A DNA stretch of 64,000 nt from CAXMST01 sp963793415 (GTDB lineage: Bacteria; Actinomycetota; Thermoleophilia; Solirubrobacterales; 70-9). Positions 35,454 through 44,363 of this stretch are shown one piece after another; the first letter of the stretch is position 1; every line of letters begins with the position of its first letter. Where the stretch lies: assembly GCA_963793415.1 (NCBI GenBank), contig CAWCAC010000002.1, positions 3,100,001 to 3,164,000 on the forward strand, written 5' to 3'. The notes beneath the pieces were generated by a model that worked only from the letters and a program-made list of their open reading frames with translations, ran no database searches and had not been told where the DNA came from. The translations under genes and the position numbers were made by a program.

Positions 35454-36193
35454 CAGTAGCGGACTCCGATCAGAAATAGGCCGTGGGCGGGTGCCGTCTC
35501 GCCGGCTTCGGCCCGCGGTCTGCCCGTAAGGAGGAGAGCGAGCGTTTCCGGGTCGCGCCGGCCGGAGCCGATCTCGAGCATCGTGCCCACGAGTGCTCGA
35601 ACCATGTTGCGCATGAATGCATCAGCTTCCACCTCGAAGCTAAGGATCTCCTCAGCGCGGGGATCCGTTCCCCATCCGGCCTCGAGAATGTTGCGCTCGA
35701 AGCGCACGTGCTCGGTCTCGGTTGGGGTGAAGGCGGTGAAGTCGTGCGTTCCCTGGATCTGACCCGCGCAGGCCTCGAGCAGGGCGTGATCGAGCGGATA
35801 CGGCCAGTGCAGCGCGTAGCGCCGCTCGAAGGGATCGGGCACCTCACTCAGCTGCAGGCGGTATCGGTAGCGGCGGGACAGCGCGGCACGGCGCGCGTCG
35901 AAGCTGTCCGGGGCAGGCTCGGCCTGCGTGATCGCGATGTCCTCCGGGGTCAGCGCGTTCAGCGCTCGCCGCAGACTCTCGGGCGGCGCCTTCTCGGCGC
36001 TGAAGCTGGCGACCTGGGCGGACGCGTGGACGCCGGCATCGGTCCTGCCAGCGACCGTGACGGGCGTTGGTGTCCCGAACAGCTTGCCAAGCGCCCCTTC
36101 GATCTCCTCCTGCACGGTCCGCTGACCAGGCTGACGCGCCCAGCCGCGAAACCGGGTCCCGTCATAGGCGATGTCGAGCCGGTAGGTGCGCAT
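35453..36193 (-). CDS. truA: tRNA pseudouridine synthase A (TruA)
   Basis: 246 residues, normal length. Makes pseudouridine at positions 38-40 of the tRNA anticodon arm. Catalytic Asp52 in AGRTDAGVHA; RRYRYRL, HDFTAFTP and FMRNMVRALVGTMLEIG are family motifs. In many actinobacteria truA follows rplQ in the alpha operon; here it is on the same strand but separated from rplQ by the plus-strand AbiEi-like gene. Confidence 0.96.
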   Translation of the reverse strand: MRTYRLDIAYDGTRFRGWARQPGQRTVQEEIEGALGKLFGTPTPVTVAGRTDAGVHASAQVASFSAEKAPPESLRRALNALTPEDIAITQAEPAPDSFDARRAALSRRYRYRLQLSEVPDPFERRYALHWPYPLDHALLEACAGQIQGTHDFTAFTPTETEHVRFERNILEAGWGTDPRAEEILSFEVEADAFMRNMVRALVGTMLEIGSGRRDPETLALLLTGRPRAEAGETAPAHGLFLIGVRY

Positions 36194-36338
36194 CGGCGCC
36201 GGAGTATCGCGCGCCGGCTGCCGCGCCGGGGCGCCCGCCGCGCGTGCGGGAGCGGCGCCGCCACCGAGGGCGCGGAATCGGGGTGTGCAGCAGCGAGGGG
36301 GGCGAGATCAGGGCCGCCGGGACCTCTGGACACCAGAT

Positions 36339-37352
36339 ATGGGCGACAAACGTGAAGTACGGGTCGCAGGCCTCAGCACGATCAACGTTCCTGCCGCTCG
36401 GCGGGACTTTCGTGAAGGGCGCGTCGCCCCGGTCGACGTGCTTCACGTTTGTTGCGGCTTGCACGGCACGGCCGCCCTGGCAGCCGTAGCGGACCTGCAG
36501 CAGGGGCTGATCACCTCCGGACAACTGGGGATTCTCGGCGTCTCGCGGAGCGCTGTCTCGAGGCAGGCGGCGGGGGGCTTGCTGACGCCCGTTCACCGGG
36601 GCGTCTATCTCGTGGCAAGAGCGGCGCTCACGCCTCGTGGCCGGCTTCTCGCCGCCGTGCTGGCCACCGGGGACGGGGCCGTGCTGTTCGGCCGCTCGGC
36701 CCTGGAGCTGTGGGGAGCCCTTCCGGCTGAACCCGGACCCTGCCATGTGTGCGCGCCGAAGCACCGCCGTGACCACGCCGGCGTGGATGTCCACCAGGCC
36801 TCCCCCTTCCCCGCGGACCTCTGCGCCATCGACCGCATCCCCCTCACTGCTCCGGCCCGTTCGCTGCTCGACTTCGCGACGAGCGGACAACCGGATGAGC
36901 TCGAACGGGCGCTGGACGAGCTGCGCGCGGGCCGTCTGCTGCGAGACCTGGATCTGGAGCGCCTTCAGGAGGCTGCCCCGGGACATCGTGGTTGGAAGCC
37001 GCTCGGCTTCCTTCTCAGGACCGAACACGCGCCGGGCTTCTCTCGCAGCGAGGGGGAGCGCCGGATGCGTGCTCTGATTCGCGAGGCCGAGCTCGGCTCC
37101 CCGCTCCGCAACGTCACGGTCGGCGACTGGGAGGTCGACTTCCTCTGGCCCGACCACCGCTTGGTCGTCGAGATCGACGGCTATGCATTCCATTCGGGCA
37201 GGCGAGCGTTCGAGCGCGACCGGCGCAAGCAGACTGAGCTGCAAGACCTCGGATTCGAGGTCCTGCGGTTCACCTGGAGGCAGATCACCAGACAGCCGTA
37301 CTGGGTCGTCGCGCGGCTGGCAGCGCGGCTCGAGGCGCGGCGCGCCCCGTGA
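36339..37352 (+). CDS. AbiEi-like winged-helix plus DUF559 (Vsr-like nuclease fold) protein
   Basis: Up to 337 residues. N-terminal winged-helix of the AbiEi antitoxin type (LITSGQLGILGVSRSAVSRQAAGG, piece GVSRSAVSRQA, then LTPVHRGVYLVA), a middle region (ALELWGALP...HQASPFP...PLTAPARSLLDFA) and a C-terminal PD-(D/E)xK-like domain: VDFLWPDHRLVVEIDGYAFHSG with the catalytic Asp and ExD, and FERDRRKQTELQDLGFEVLRF. This fusion is common in actinobacteria; role in defence or DNA repair is unproven. Start uncertain: ATG 36339 is the longest sensible, but GTG 36438 or TTG 36459 would put a long inverted repeat (36343-36455) outside the gene. No partner toxin gene is adjacent. Confidence 0.82.
   Translation: MGDKREVRVAGLSTINVPAARRDFREGRVAPVDVLHVCCGLHGTAALAAVADLQQGLITSGQLGILGVSRSAVSRQAAGGLLTPVHRGVYLVARAALTPRGRLLAAVLATGDGAVLFGRSALELWGALPAEPGPCHVCAPKHRRDHAGVDVHQASPFPADLCAIDRIPLTAPARSLLDFATSGQPDELERALDELRAGRLLRDLDLERLQEAAPGHRGWKPLGFLLRTEHAPGFSRSEGERRMRALIREAELGSPLRNVTVGDWEVDFLWPDHRLVVEIDGYAFHSGRRAFERDRRKQTELQDLGFEVLRFTWRQITRQPYWVVARLAARLEARRAP
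36343..36455. repeat. Long inverted repeat at the 5' end of the AbiEi-like gene
   Basis: Arms 36343-36357 and 36441-36455 pair over 15 positions (14 Watson-Crick, one G-U), 83 bases apart. The right arm begins immediately after a possible GTG start. Such spaced arms could be an operator for the winged-helix protein or a leader hairpin. Pairing is seen; function inferred. Confidence 0.6.
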
Positions 37353-37355
37353 CAC

Positions 37356-37709
37356 CTAGACCAGTTCGAGGAAGACCATCTCCGTCGAGTCCGAGCGGCG
37401 CGGGCCGAGCTTGACGATCCGCGTGTATCCGCCGGGCCGCTCCGCGTAGCGCGGGGCGATCTCCTCGACGAGCTTGTGGACTGCGAACTTGTCCTGCCCG
37501 AGCTTGCCGAGCAGCTGCCGGCGGGCGTGCAGGTCTCCCCGCTTCGCCAGCGTGATCAGCTTCTCGACCTCGGGCTTGACCGCCTTGGCCTTGGCCTGGG
37601 AGGTCTGGATGCGCTCGTGCTCGATCAGCTGCTTGCTGAGGTTGCGAAGCAGCGCCTTGCGGTGCGAAGCGTCGCGGCTGAGCTTGTGCCTGTTGCGGCG
37701 GTGACGCAC
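37356..37709 (-). CDS. rplQ: 50S ribosomal protein L17
   Basis: 117 residues, full length: MRHRRNRHKLSRDASHRKAL start, RNLSKQLIEHERIQTSQAKAK, and C-terminal GGYTRIVKLGPRRSDSTEM. Last gene of the alpha operon, 7 bases after rpoA; ends 3 bases from the convergent AbiEi-like gene with no terminator space. Confidence 0.98.
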   Translation of the reverse strand: MRHRRNRHKLSRDASHRKALLRNLSKQLIEHERIQTSQAKAKAVKPEVEKLITLAKRGDLHARRQLLGKLGQDKFAVHKLVEEIAPRYAERPGGYTRIVKLGPRRSDSTEMVFLELV

Positions 37710-37716
37710 CGGACCA

Positions 37717-38673
37717 TCACTCCTCGCGCAGTGACAGGCCGAGCGACGTCAGGGCCTCGACGACTTCCTCGATCGACCGCTCGCCGAAGTTCGGGATCGC
37801 GGTCAGCTCCGAGTAGGACTTCGTGGTCAGATCGCCGATCGTCTGCACGCCGGCCCGCTTCAGGCAGTTGTAGGCGCGGACGCCGATCTCGAGCTCCTCG
37901 ATCAGGCGATCGTCGCCCTCGCTCGCAGCGGCGACCTCGCCGCCAGCGGCGGCGCCGTTCGTCTGCGTCAGCTCCTCGAGCCGGTCGGCGTCGGTGAAGA
38001 TCGCCAGGCTCTTGATCATCAGCTCGGCTGCCTCACGGAGAGCTGAACCGGGCTCCAGGGAGCCGTCGGTCTCGATCTCCAGCGTCAGCTTGTCGAAGTC
38101 GGTGCGCTGACCGACGCGGGAGCTGTCGACGCTGTAGGCGGCACGGCGGATCGGCGAGAAGATCGAGTCGATCGGAATCACGCCGATCGGCTGATCGTCG
38201 GCCTTGTTGTCCTCGGCGGGCGAGTAGCCGCGGCCCTTGCCGACCGTCAGGTACATCTCGAGCTTCGTCTTCTTCTCGAGCGTCGCGATCGGCGCATCGG
38301 CGTTGAGGATCTCGACGCCGGCCGGCAGGTCGATGTCACCGGCGGTGACCTCGCCGGGGCCGTTGGCGACGAGCGGTACCTCGACCTCGTCGGCCTCGGT
38401 GTGCATCTTGACGACGACATCCTTGAGGTTGAGGATGATGTCGGTCACGTCCTCCTTGACGCCGTCGATGTTCGAGAACTCGTGGGCGACGCCCTCGATC
38501 CGAACCGACTTGATCGCGGCGCCTCCAAGCGAGGAGAGCAGCACACGGCGCAGGCTGTTGCCGTAGGTGTAGCCGAAGCCCTTGTCGAGGGGCTCGATAA
38601 CGAACGATCCCTTGATCTCGTCGCTGTCCTCGGACGAGATGTTCGGCTCCTGAAATTCGGGCAGGGTGGTCAT
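37717..38673 (-). CDS. rpoA: RNA polymerase alpha subunit
   Basis: 318 residues. N-terminal assembly domain (FVIEPLDKGFGYTYGNSLRRVLLSSL, piece GYTYGNSLRRVLLSSL) and the C-terminal domain that contacts upstream DNA and activators (ELEIGVRAYNCLKRAGVQTIGDL, LTAIPNFGERSIEEV). The linker (about 225-250) is Ala/Gly-rich. Standard alpha-operon position between rpsD and rplQ. Confidence 0.98.
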   Translation of the reverse strand: MTTLPEFQEPNISSEDSDEIKGSFVIEPLDKGFGYTYGNSLRRVLLSSLGGAAIKSVRIEGVAHEFSNIDGVKEDVTDIILNLKDVVVKMHTEADEVEVPLVANGPGEVTAGDIDLPAGVEILNADAPIATLEKKTKLEMYLTVGKGRGYSPAEDNKADDQPIGVIPIDSIFSPIRRAAYSVDSSRVGQRTDFDKLTLEIETDGSLEPGSALREAAELMIKSLAIFTDADRLEELTQTNGAAAGGEVAAASEGDDRLIEELEIGVRAYNCLKRAGVQTIGDLTTKSYSELTAIPNFGERSIEEVVEALTSLGLSLREE

Positions 38674-38707
38674 GGCGCGGTCCTTCCTTCGGCGGTTTTC
38701 GGTTGCC

Positions 38708-39328
38708 CTACTTGGAGTACAGCTCGACGATGAGCTGTTCCTCGACCGGCGAGTCGATCTCGTCCCTCTCGGGAAGACGCAGGACCTTGGCGGTCAGTGC
38801 GTCGTGATCGGCCTGCAGCCAGGGGGGCACGGTGGAGATAAGTTCAGTGGCGACCCGGACCGTCGTCTCTGCGGAGGTTCCGGACTTGATCGAGATGATG
38901 TCCTCGGGCCTGACCTGGTAGCTCGGGATGTCGACGCGGCGGCCGTTGATCTGCCAGTGGCCGTGCGTGATCAGCTGACGGGCCTGCCGCCGCGAAGCCG
39001 CAAACCCAAGCCGTACGAGGACGTTGTCGAAGCGGCGCTCGAGCAGGCGCAGGAGGTTCTCACCGGTGACGCCGTCCTGGCGCGAAGCCTTGTCGTAGTA
39101 GCTGCGGAACTGCTTCTCGAGCACCTGGTAGTAGCGGCGCGCCTTCTGCTTCTCGCGCAGCTGGTTGCGGTACTCGGAGGCGCGCATGCGGCCACGGCCA
39201 TGCTCTCCCGGCGGGTAGGAGCGGCGCTCGACGCCACACTTGTCGGTCAGGCAGCGCTCTCCCTTGAGGAACAGCTTCTGGCCCTCGCGGCGGCACTGCT
39301 TGCACTGCGGTGAAGTGTCTCTAGCCAT
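38708..39328 (-). CDS. rpsD: 30S ribosomal protein S4 (zinc-binding form)
   Basis: 206 residues. Assembly-initiating 16S rRNA binding protein. Four cysteines Cys9, Cys12, Cys26 and Cys31 form the C+ (zinc) version. S4 RNA-binding domain with RRFDNVLVRLGFAASRRQARQLITHGHWQING (piece RLGFAASRRQARQLI). Often an autogenous regulator of its operon. Confidence 0.98.
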   Translation of the reverse strand: MARDTSPQCKQCRREGQKLFLKGERCLTDKCGVERRSYPPGEHGRGRMRASEYRNQLREKQKARRYYQVLEKQFRSYYDKASRQDGVTGENLLRLLERRFDNVLVRLGFAASRRQARQLITHGHWQINGRRVDIPSYQVRPEDIISIKSGTSAETTVRVATELISTVPPWLQADHDALTAKVLRLPERDEIDSPVEEQLIVELYSK

Positions 39329-39340
39329 CCTGCGGCCCTC

Positions 39341-39733
39341 CTAGACCCGGCGCCGCTTCTTCGGGCGGCAGCCGTTGTGGGCCTGCGGGGAAACGTCCTT
39401 GACCGTGGTCACCTGCAGGCCGGCGGCCTGCAGGGCCCGGATCGCCGTCTCGCGACCGGAGCCGGCGCCCTTGGCGAGCACCTCGACGCGCTCGAGCCCG
39501 TGCTCCATGCCCTTGCGGGCGGCGTTGTCGGCTGTCACCTGGGCGGCGAACGGCGTCGACTTGCGCGAGCCCTTGAACCCGGCGGATCCGGCGGACTCCC
39601 ACGCGATCACGTTGCCCTGGGGGTCCGTGAGCGTCACGATCGTGTTGTTGAAGCTGGTCTTGATGTGGGCCTGGCCGAACGGAACGTTCTTCTTCACTCG
39701 GCGCTTGGTGCGACCCTTCTTGGGCTGTGGCAT
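39341..39733 (-). CDS. rpsK: 30S ribosomal protein S11
   Basis: 130 residues: HIKTSFNNTIVTLTDPQGN, KGSRKSTPFAAQ and the C-terminal DVSPQAHNGCRPKKRRRV that contacts the mRNA platform. Between rpsM and rpsD in the usual order. Confidence 0.98.
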   Translation of the reverse strand: MPQPKKGRTKRRVKKNVPFGQAHIKTSFNNTIVTLTDPQGNVIAWESAGSAGFKGSRKSTPFAAQVTADNAARKGMEHGLERVEVLAKGAGSGRETAIRALQAAGLQVTTVKDVSPQAHNGCRPKKRRRV

Positions 39734-39765
39734 CTAGTTGGTCCTGAAGCTTTCGGTCGGGTTCA

Positions 39766-40149
39766 TCACTTGGGGGTCGGGGCCTTCCTCTTGCCGGCGA
39801 TGCTCATCCGGCGCGGGCCCTTACGGCCTCGGGCATTGGTCTTCGTGCGCTGGCCGCGGACCGGGAGGCCGCGACGATGGCGCAGGCCCCGGTAGGAGCC
39901 GATCTCCATCAGGCGCTTGATGTTCTGCGAGCGCTCGCGGCGAAGATCGCCCTCGACCTGGAACTTGTCGACGTTCTCGCGGAGCTTCATCACCTCGTCG
40001 TCGGTGAGGTCGCCGACGCGCGTGTTGGGATCGACCCCGGCCACATCGACGATCTTCTCGGCCGTCGAGCGGCCAATGCCGTGGATGTAGGTGAGACCGA
40101 TCACGACCCGCTTGTTGAGCGGCAGGTTGATGCCTGAGATACGAGCCAT
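39766..40149 (-). CDS. rpsM: 30S ribosomal protein S13
   Basis: 127 residues from ATG 40149: MARISGINLPLNKRVVIGL, TYIHGIGRSTAEKI, and YRGLRHRRGLPVRGQRTKTNARGRKG. The open frame continues upstream but the MARI start is the family's. Lies 5 bases after rpmJ. Confidence 0.98.
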   Translation of the reverse strand: MARISGINLPLNKRVVIGLTYIHGIGRSTAEKIVDVAGVDPNTRVGDLTDDEVMKLRENVDKFQVEGDLRRERSQNIKRLMEIGSYRGLRHRRGLPVRGQRTKTNARGRKGPRRMSIAGKRKAPTPK

Positions 40150-40154
40150 CGCGC

Positions 40155-40268
40155 CTAGCCCTGCCGCTGCTTGTGTCGCGGGTTGGAGCAGATCACGAGC
40201 ACGCGGCCGCGCCGCCGGATCACCTGGCAACGTTCACACATGGGTTTTACGGACGCACGAACCTTCAT
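40155..40268 (-). CDS. rpmJ: 50S ribosomal protein L36
   Basis: 37 residues: MKVRASVKPMCERCQVIRRR then RVLVICSNPRHKQRQG. The zinc ligands CxxC, Cys and His are all present (C+ form). First gene of the alpha block in this window; the infA gene that normally precedes it is absent here. Confidence 0.97.
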   Translation of the reverse strand: MKVRASVKPMCERCQVIRRRGRVLVICSNPRHKQRQG

Positions 40269-40407
40269 GGCTCTCCAACTCGTATCTGACTAGGTGGCCT
40301 CGCTCGTCCCATGAATCGGACAGCAGGCAGGCAGGGACGGCCCTGGAGCCGAGTTGGGCATAGTAGCAACTCGTTCAGGAGGGGTCGAGTCGTGCAACCA
40401 TCGCGGT

Positions 40408-41250
40408 GTGGCCGACACGGGCTTCACGAGCCAGGACGCGCAGAGCGACTTCAGCAGGGCGCGGCGAGGAGCGGCGATGAGCCGCGTCGTTTCGCGCTTC
40501 CGCGGCCAAGCTGGCGACGTCTCGGTCCTGTTGCCGCTCGAGGGGGTCCTACAGGCGCTCGGCCGCACCGGTGAGCGGCGTCTCGGCCTGCAGACGATCC
40601 GCCTCGACTCGATCGTCGGCACCGTCGACCGCTCCGGCGAGTTCGACAGCGAGTTCAGGCCCCGCAGCCCGCGGGTCAGGCGCCGCTGGGAGCGGATCAA
40701 CGCCGCCCAGCGCCAGGGCAAGGGGATGCCGCCGATCGAGGTCTACCGGGTCGGCGGCCTCCACTTCGTCGAGGACGGCCACCACCGGGTCTCGGTCGCC
40801 TGCTTCATGCGGCTCGACGTGATCGAGGCCTACGTGACGGAGATCCTCACCCGCGTCCACCCTGGCGAGCAGCTGACGCTCGCCGAGCTTCCCGCCAAGA
40901 GCCACGAGCGGCTCTTCCTCGAGCGGGTGCCGCTGCCGCCCGCAGCGCTCGAGCGGATCACCTTCACCGATCCCGAGGCCGGCTACGCCCAGCTCGCCGA
41001 GGGCGTCGAGGCGTGGGGCTTCCGGCTCATGCAGGCGCTGGAGCGGCCGATGGATCGGGGCGAGATCGCCGAGGCCTGGTGGCGGGACGAGTTCGAGCCC
41101 GTCGTCGAGGCGCTGCGCGAGAGCGGCCTGATCGGCTCCTGCACCGATGCCGATGCCTACCTGCGGATCGCCAACCTCCGCTACCAGCTGCTCCGCACCC
41201 ACGACTGGAGCGAAGAGGTCTACGAGAAGCTGCGCGCTGCGTTGGCCTGA
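40408..41250 (+). CDS. ParB-like domain protein of unknown role
   Basis: 280 residues from a GTG at 40408. N-terminal part resembles RARR-rich leaders, then a ParB/sulfiredoxin-like domain: LRLDSIVGTVDRSGEFDSEFRP-like segment (here TIRLDSIVGTVDRSGEF), PPIEVYRVGGLHFVEDGHHRVSVACF with the invariant DGHHR, and IEAYVTEIL. The C-terminal 130 residues are helical (MDRGEIAEAWWRDEFEPVVEAL). An internal ATG at 40477 with a GAGGAG ribosome site is the alternative start. Divergent from rpmJ across 139 bases holding no other feature I can name. Function (nucleotide hydrolysis or DNA binding) not predictable. Confidence 0.75.
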   Translation: MADTGFTSQDAQSDFSRARRGAAMSRVVSRFRGQAGDVSVLLPLEGVLQALGRTGERRLGLQTIRLDSIVGTVDRSGEFDSEFRPRSPRVRRRWERINAAQRQGKGMPPIEVYRVGGLHFVEDGHHRVSVACFMRLDVIEAYVTEILTRVHPGEQLTLAELPAKSHERLFLERVPLPPAALERITFTDPEAGYAQLAEGVEAWGFRLMQALERPMDRGEIAEAWWRDEFEPVVEALRESGLIGSCTDADAYLRIANLRYQLLRTHDWSEEVYEKLRAALA

Positions 41251-41279
41251 CGGCGTCCTCTGACGCGGCGCCTGCTTGG

Positions 41280-42503
41280 TCAGAGACCGCCTTCTTGCGG
41301 ATCGACAGCCTGGCCCTGCGGCTCGGCGTTCTTGCCGGCGATCCGGTCGCCACTGTCGACATCGAAGAAGTGGAGGCGCTCCGCGTCCATCCACAGCTCG
41401 AGCTCCTGGCCCTTGCGGGCCTCGCTGGCCGCGTCGAGCCGGGCGACGATCTGCAGCTCGCCCTCGCCGGCACCCATCTCGGTGCCGACGTCGGCGGCAA
41501 GCTCGTCGAGCTGCTCGGCGCGACCGACGTCGGCATCCGACTCGACGTCGAAGTAGGCGTAGAGCTCCGACCCCATCGACTCGAGGATGTCGACCTTGAC
41601 CGTGAAGGTCGGCCCGGCGTTATCGCCGGCCAGCTTCGCGTCCTCGAAGTGCTCGGGCCGGATCCCGGCCAGCAACCGCTTCGCGCCCGCCTGCTCGAGC
41701 GCCTGCCTGGTCTCGCTCGGCAACTCGACCTCAGCGAACGGCAGCTTCGCCTTTCCGTTCGCGACCTCGACCGGCATGAAGTTCATCGCCGGCGAGCCGA
41801 TGAAGCCGGCCACGAACAGGTTGCGCGGCTCGTCGTAGAGCTCCTGGGGCGAGCCGACCTGCTGCAGCACGCCCTTGCGCATCACCGCAACGCGGTCGCC
41901 GAGCGTCATCGCCTCGGTCTGGTCGTGGGTCACGTACACGGTCGTCGTCCCGAGGTTGTTCTGGATCCGCGAGACCTCGGTCCGCATCTGCACTCGCAGC
42001 TTCGCGTCGAGGTTGGAGAGCGGCTCGTCCATCAGGAAGGCCGCCGGGTCGCGGACGATCGCCCGGCCCATCGCGACCCGCTGGCGCTGGCCGCCGGACA
42101 TGTTCGCCGGCTTGCGGTCCAGGTGTTCGGTCAGGTCGAGGATCTTCGCCGCGTGCTCGACCTTCTCGTCGATCTCGGACTGGTCGACCTTCGCCATCTT
42201 CAGCGGGAACTCCATGTTCTCGCGCACGGTCATGTGGGGGTAGAGGGCGTAGTTCTGGAAGACCATCGCGACGTCGCGATCCTTGGGGGCGCGGTCGTTG
42301 ACCAGGTTGCCGCCGATCTTCAGCTCGCCGTCGGAGATGTCCTCGAGCCCGGCGATCATCCGCAGGGCTGTGGACTTGCCGCAGCCGGACGGGCCGACGA
42401 GGATCAGGAACTCGCCGTCGGCGATCTCGAGATCGAGGTCCTTGACCGCCTCGGTCCCGTCTGCGAACCGCTTGGTCACCTTTTCGAGCGTGATGTCAGC
42501 CAT
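41280..42503 (-). CDS. Sugar ABC transporter ATP-binding protein (MalK/UgpC family)
   Basis: 407 residues. Walker A LVGPSGCGKSTALRM, Q-loop MVFQNYALYPHM, signature MSGGQRQRVAMGRAI, Walker B AFLMDEPLSNLD, H-loop YVTHDQTEAM; C-terminal OB/TOBE regulatory domain with LAGIRPEHFEDAKL. The C-terminal region (about 300-407) is longer and more acidic than in MalK. Energises the permeases encoded just upstream in the same operon (16-base gap). Confidence 0.94.
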   Translation of the reverse strand: MADITLEKVTKRFADGTEAVKDLDLEIADGEFLILVGPSGCGKSTALRMIAGLEDISDGELKIGGNLVNDRAPKDRDVAMVFQNYALYPHMTVRENMEFPLKMAKVDQSEIDEKVEHAAKILDLTEHLDRKPANMSGGQRQRVAMGRAIVRDPAAFLMDEPLSNLDAKLRVQMRTEVSRIQNNLGTTTVYVTHDQTEAMTLGDRVAVMRKGVLQQVGSPQELYDEPRNLFVAGFIGSPAMNFMPVEVANGKAKLPFAEVELPSETRQALEQAGAKRLLAGIRPEHFEDAKLAGDNAGPTFTVKVDILESMGSELYAYFDVESDADVGRAEQLDELAADVGTEMGAGEGELQIVARLDAASEARKGQELELWMDAERLHFFDVDSGDRIAGKNAEPQGQAVDPQEGGL

Positions 42504-42519
42504 GTCGGTGGCCTACCTC

Positions 42520-43389
42520 CTATCCCTTGACCGCGCCGGCCGTCAGGCCCGCAACGATGCGTCGCTGGAAGATCAATACGAAGACGATGATCGGGATCGT
42601 CACGATCACGGCCGCGGCGGCGATGTTGCCGAACGGCTGCGTGAACTGGGACTCGCCCGTGAAGAATGCAAGCGCTGCCGGGACGGTGCGCGAGGCGTCC
42701 GAGCTGGTCAGCGAGATCGCGAAGAGGAAGTCGTTCCAGGCGAAGATGAAGACCAGGATCGCGGCCGTGAACATGCCCGGCGCCGCCAGCGGCACGATCA
42801 CCTTGCGGAAAGCCTGGAACGGCGTCGCCCCATCGACCTGGGCCGCTTGTTCGAGGTCCCACGGGATCTCTCTGAAGAAGGCGACGAGCGTGTAGATCGC
42901 GAGTGGCAGCGAGAAGCTCAGGTAGGGGATGATCAGGCCGGGCCAGGTGTCGTAGAGCCCGAGCGTCCGCCACATGTCGAAGAGCGGGCCGACCGTCGAG
43001 ATCGGCGGGAACATCGCGATCGCCAGGGCGCCGGCGAGGACCGCGGTCTTGCCGGGGAACTCGAGCCGCGCGATCGCGTAGGCGCAGAACGAGGCCAGCA
43101 CGATCGCGATCAGCGTCGCGATCAGGGCGATACCGATCGAGTTGATCAGCGGCTTCAGGAAGGGGCCGTCGAGTCCGCCCTCGAACAGGGCTTCGTAGTT
43201 CTTCAGCGTCGCGTCGCTCGGGATCAGCGTGTCCCAGAACCCCTCGCCCTCCTGGATCGTGACCGTCGCCGGCGTCTTCAGCGACAGCGAGATGATCCAC
43301 AGCACCGGGAACAGCGCGTAGAAGATGACGACGACGATCCCCAGCAGCTGGAAGACCTTCGCCTGGGAGGTTGTCTGATCATCGGTCAT
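42520..43389 (-). CDS. Sugar ABC transporter permease (MalG family)
   Basis: 289 residues, six membrane helices. The coupling loop EIPWDLEQAAQVDGATPFQAFRKVIVPLAAPG (piece EQAAQVDGATPFQAFRKVIVP) is the EAA motif. Overlaps the end of the upstream permease gene by one base. Confidence 0.94.
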   Translation of the reverse strand: MTDDQTTSQAKVFQLLGIVVVIFYALFPVLWIISLSLKTPATVTIQEGEGFWDTLIPSDATLKNYEALFEGGLDGPFLKPLINSIGIALIATLIAIVLASFCAYAIARLEFPGKTAVLAGALAIAMFPPISTVGPLFDMWRTLGLYDTWPGLIIPYLSFSLPLAIYTLVAFFREIPWDLEQAAQVDGATPFQAFRKVIVPLAAPGMFTAAILVFIFAWNDFLFAISLTSSDASRTVPAALAFFTGESQFTQPFGNIAAAAVIVTIPIIVFVLIFQRRIVAGLTAGAVKG

Positions 43390-44363
43390 CAGCGGTCCTC
43401 CTCCCGGCCGGGCACCGAGGTCCCGAAGCCCTTGACGAACAGGAACGCGATCAACAGCACCATCAGGAAGATCAGCACCGACACCGCTGAGCCCATGCCC
43501 AGGTTGAGCCTGGATATGAGCTGGTTGTAGCCGAGAATCGACACCGACTCGGTGTCGACAGAGCCCCGGGTCATGATGAAGATCGAGTCGAAGACGCGGA
43601 ACGCGTCAAGCGTGCGGAACAGCAGCGCGACGAGGATCGCCGGCTTCAACAGCGGCAACGTGATCCTGAAGAAGCGCTGGATCGGGCTGGCGCCGTCCAC
43701 CTTCGCCGCCTCATAGAGGCCGCCGTCGATCGTCGTCAGCCCGGCGAGCAGGAGCAGCGCGATGAACGGCGTCGTCTTCCAGACCTCGGCGAGAATGATC
43801 ACGAAGAAGGCGCTGAACCGCTCGCCGAACCAGTCCTTGTCGTCGGCGACGAACGGCAGCTGGTTGACCCATCCGGTGTCGGGCTGGAACGCGAACTGCC
43901 AGGAGAAGGCGGCGACGACGGTGACGATCCCGTACGGGATCAGGACCGACGTACGCACGGTCCCGCGACCGAAGATCGCCCGGTGCATGAGCAGCGCGAT
44001 CGCCATCCCGAGCACGAACTCGATCGCGACCGAGACCACCGTCAGGCCGACCGTGTTGGCGACGTCCTGCCACCAGAGGCTCGAGGTGAGCACGTCGCCG
44101 TAGTTGGCGAGCCCGACGAAGCCGCCCTCGTCGGGGAAGCGCAGGTCGACGCGCTGCAACGAAAGGACAAAGGCGTAGATGATCGGATAGGCGGTGACGA
44201 GCAGCATCGCGATCACCGCGGGCGCGCAGAGCATCCAGGCGAGCTTGCGCTCCGAGCGGGCGCGATCGGTGACCGGCTTCTTCGGCTTCTTGTCGGTGCT
44301 CTGCTGGTCCCGGGTTGTTGCCGAGACAGCCGCCGGTCCGTCGCCCGCGCTCGCCGCTTCCAT
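43389..44363 (-). CDS. Sugar ABC transporter permease (MalF family)
   Basis: 324 residues. A charged cytoplasmic N terminus of about 45 residues, then six helices; EAA motif in LYEAAKVDGASPIQRFFRITLP. Two long extracytoplasmic loops (about 135-165) as in trehalose/maltose importers. Its ATG shares a base with the stop of the binding-protein gene. Confidence 0.94.
   Translation of the reverse strand: MEAASAGDGPAAVSATTRDQQSTDKKPKKPVTDRARSERKLAWMLCAPAVIAMLLVTAYPIIYAFVLSLQRVDLRFPDEGGFVGLANYGDVLTSSLWWQDVANTVGLTVVSVAIEFVLGMAIALLMHRAIFGRGTVRTSVLIPYGIVTVVAAFSWQFAFQPDTGWVNQLPFVADDKDWFGERFSAFFVIILAEVWKTTPFIALLLLAGLTTIDGGLYEAAKVDGASPIQRFFRITLPLLKPAILVALLFRTLDAFRVFDSIFIMTRGSVDTESVSILGYNQLISRLNLGMGSAVSVLIFLMVLLIAFLFVKGFGTSVPGREEDR

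Noticed and set aside
36162..37355. 397-codon minus-strand frame opposite the AbiEi-like gene
   Set aside because: No recognisable domain; the plus-strand frame has clear winged-helix and DUF559 motifs.
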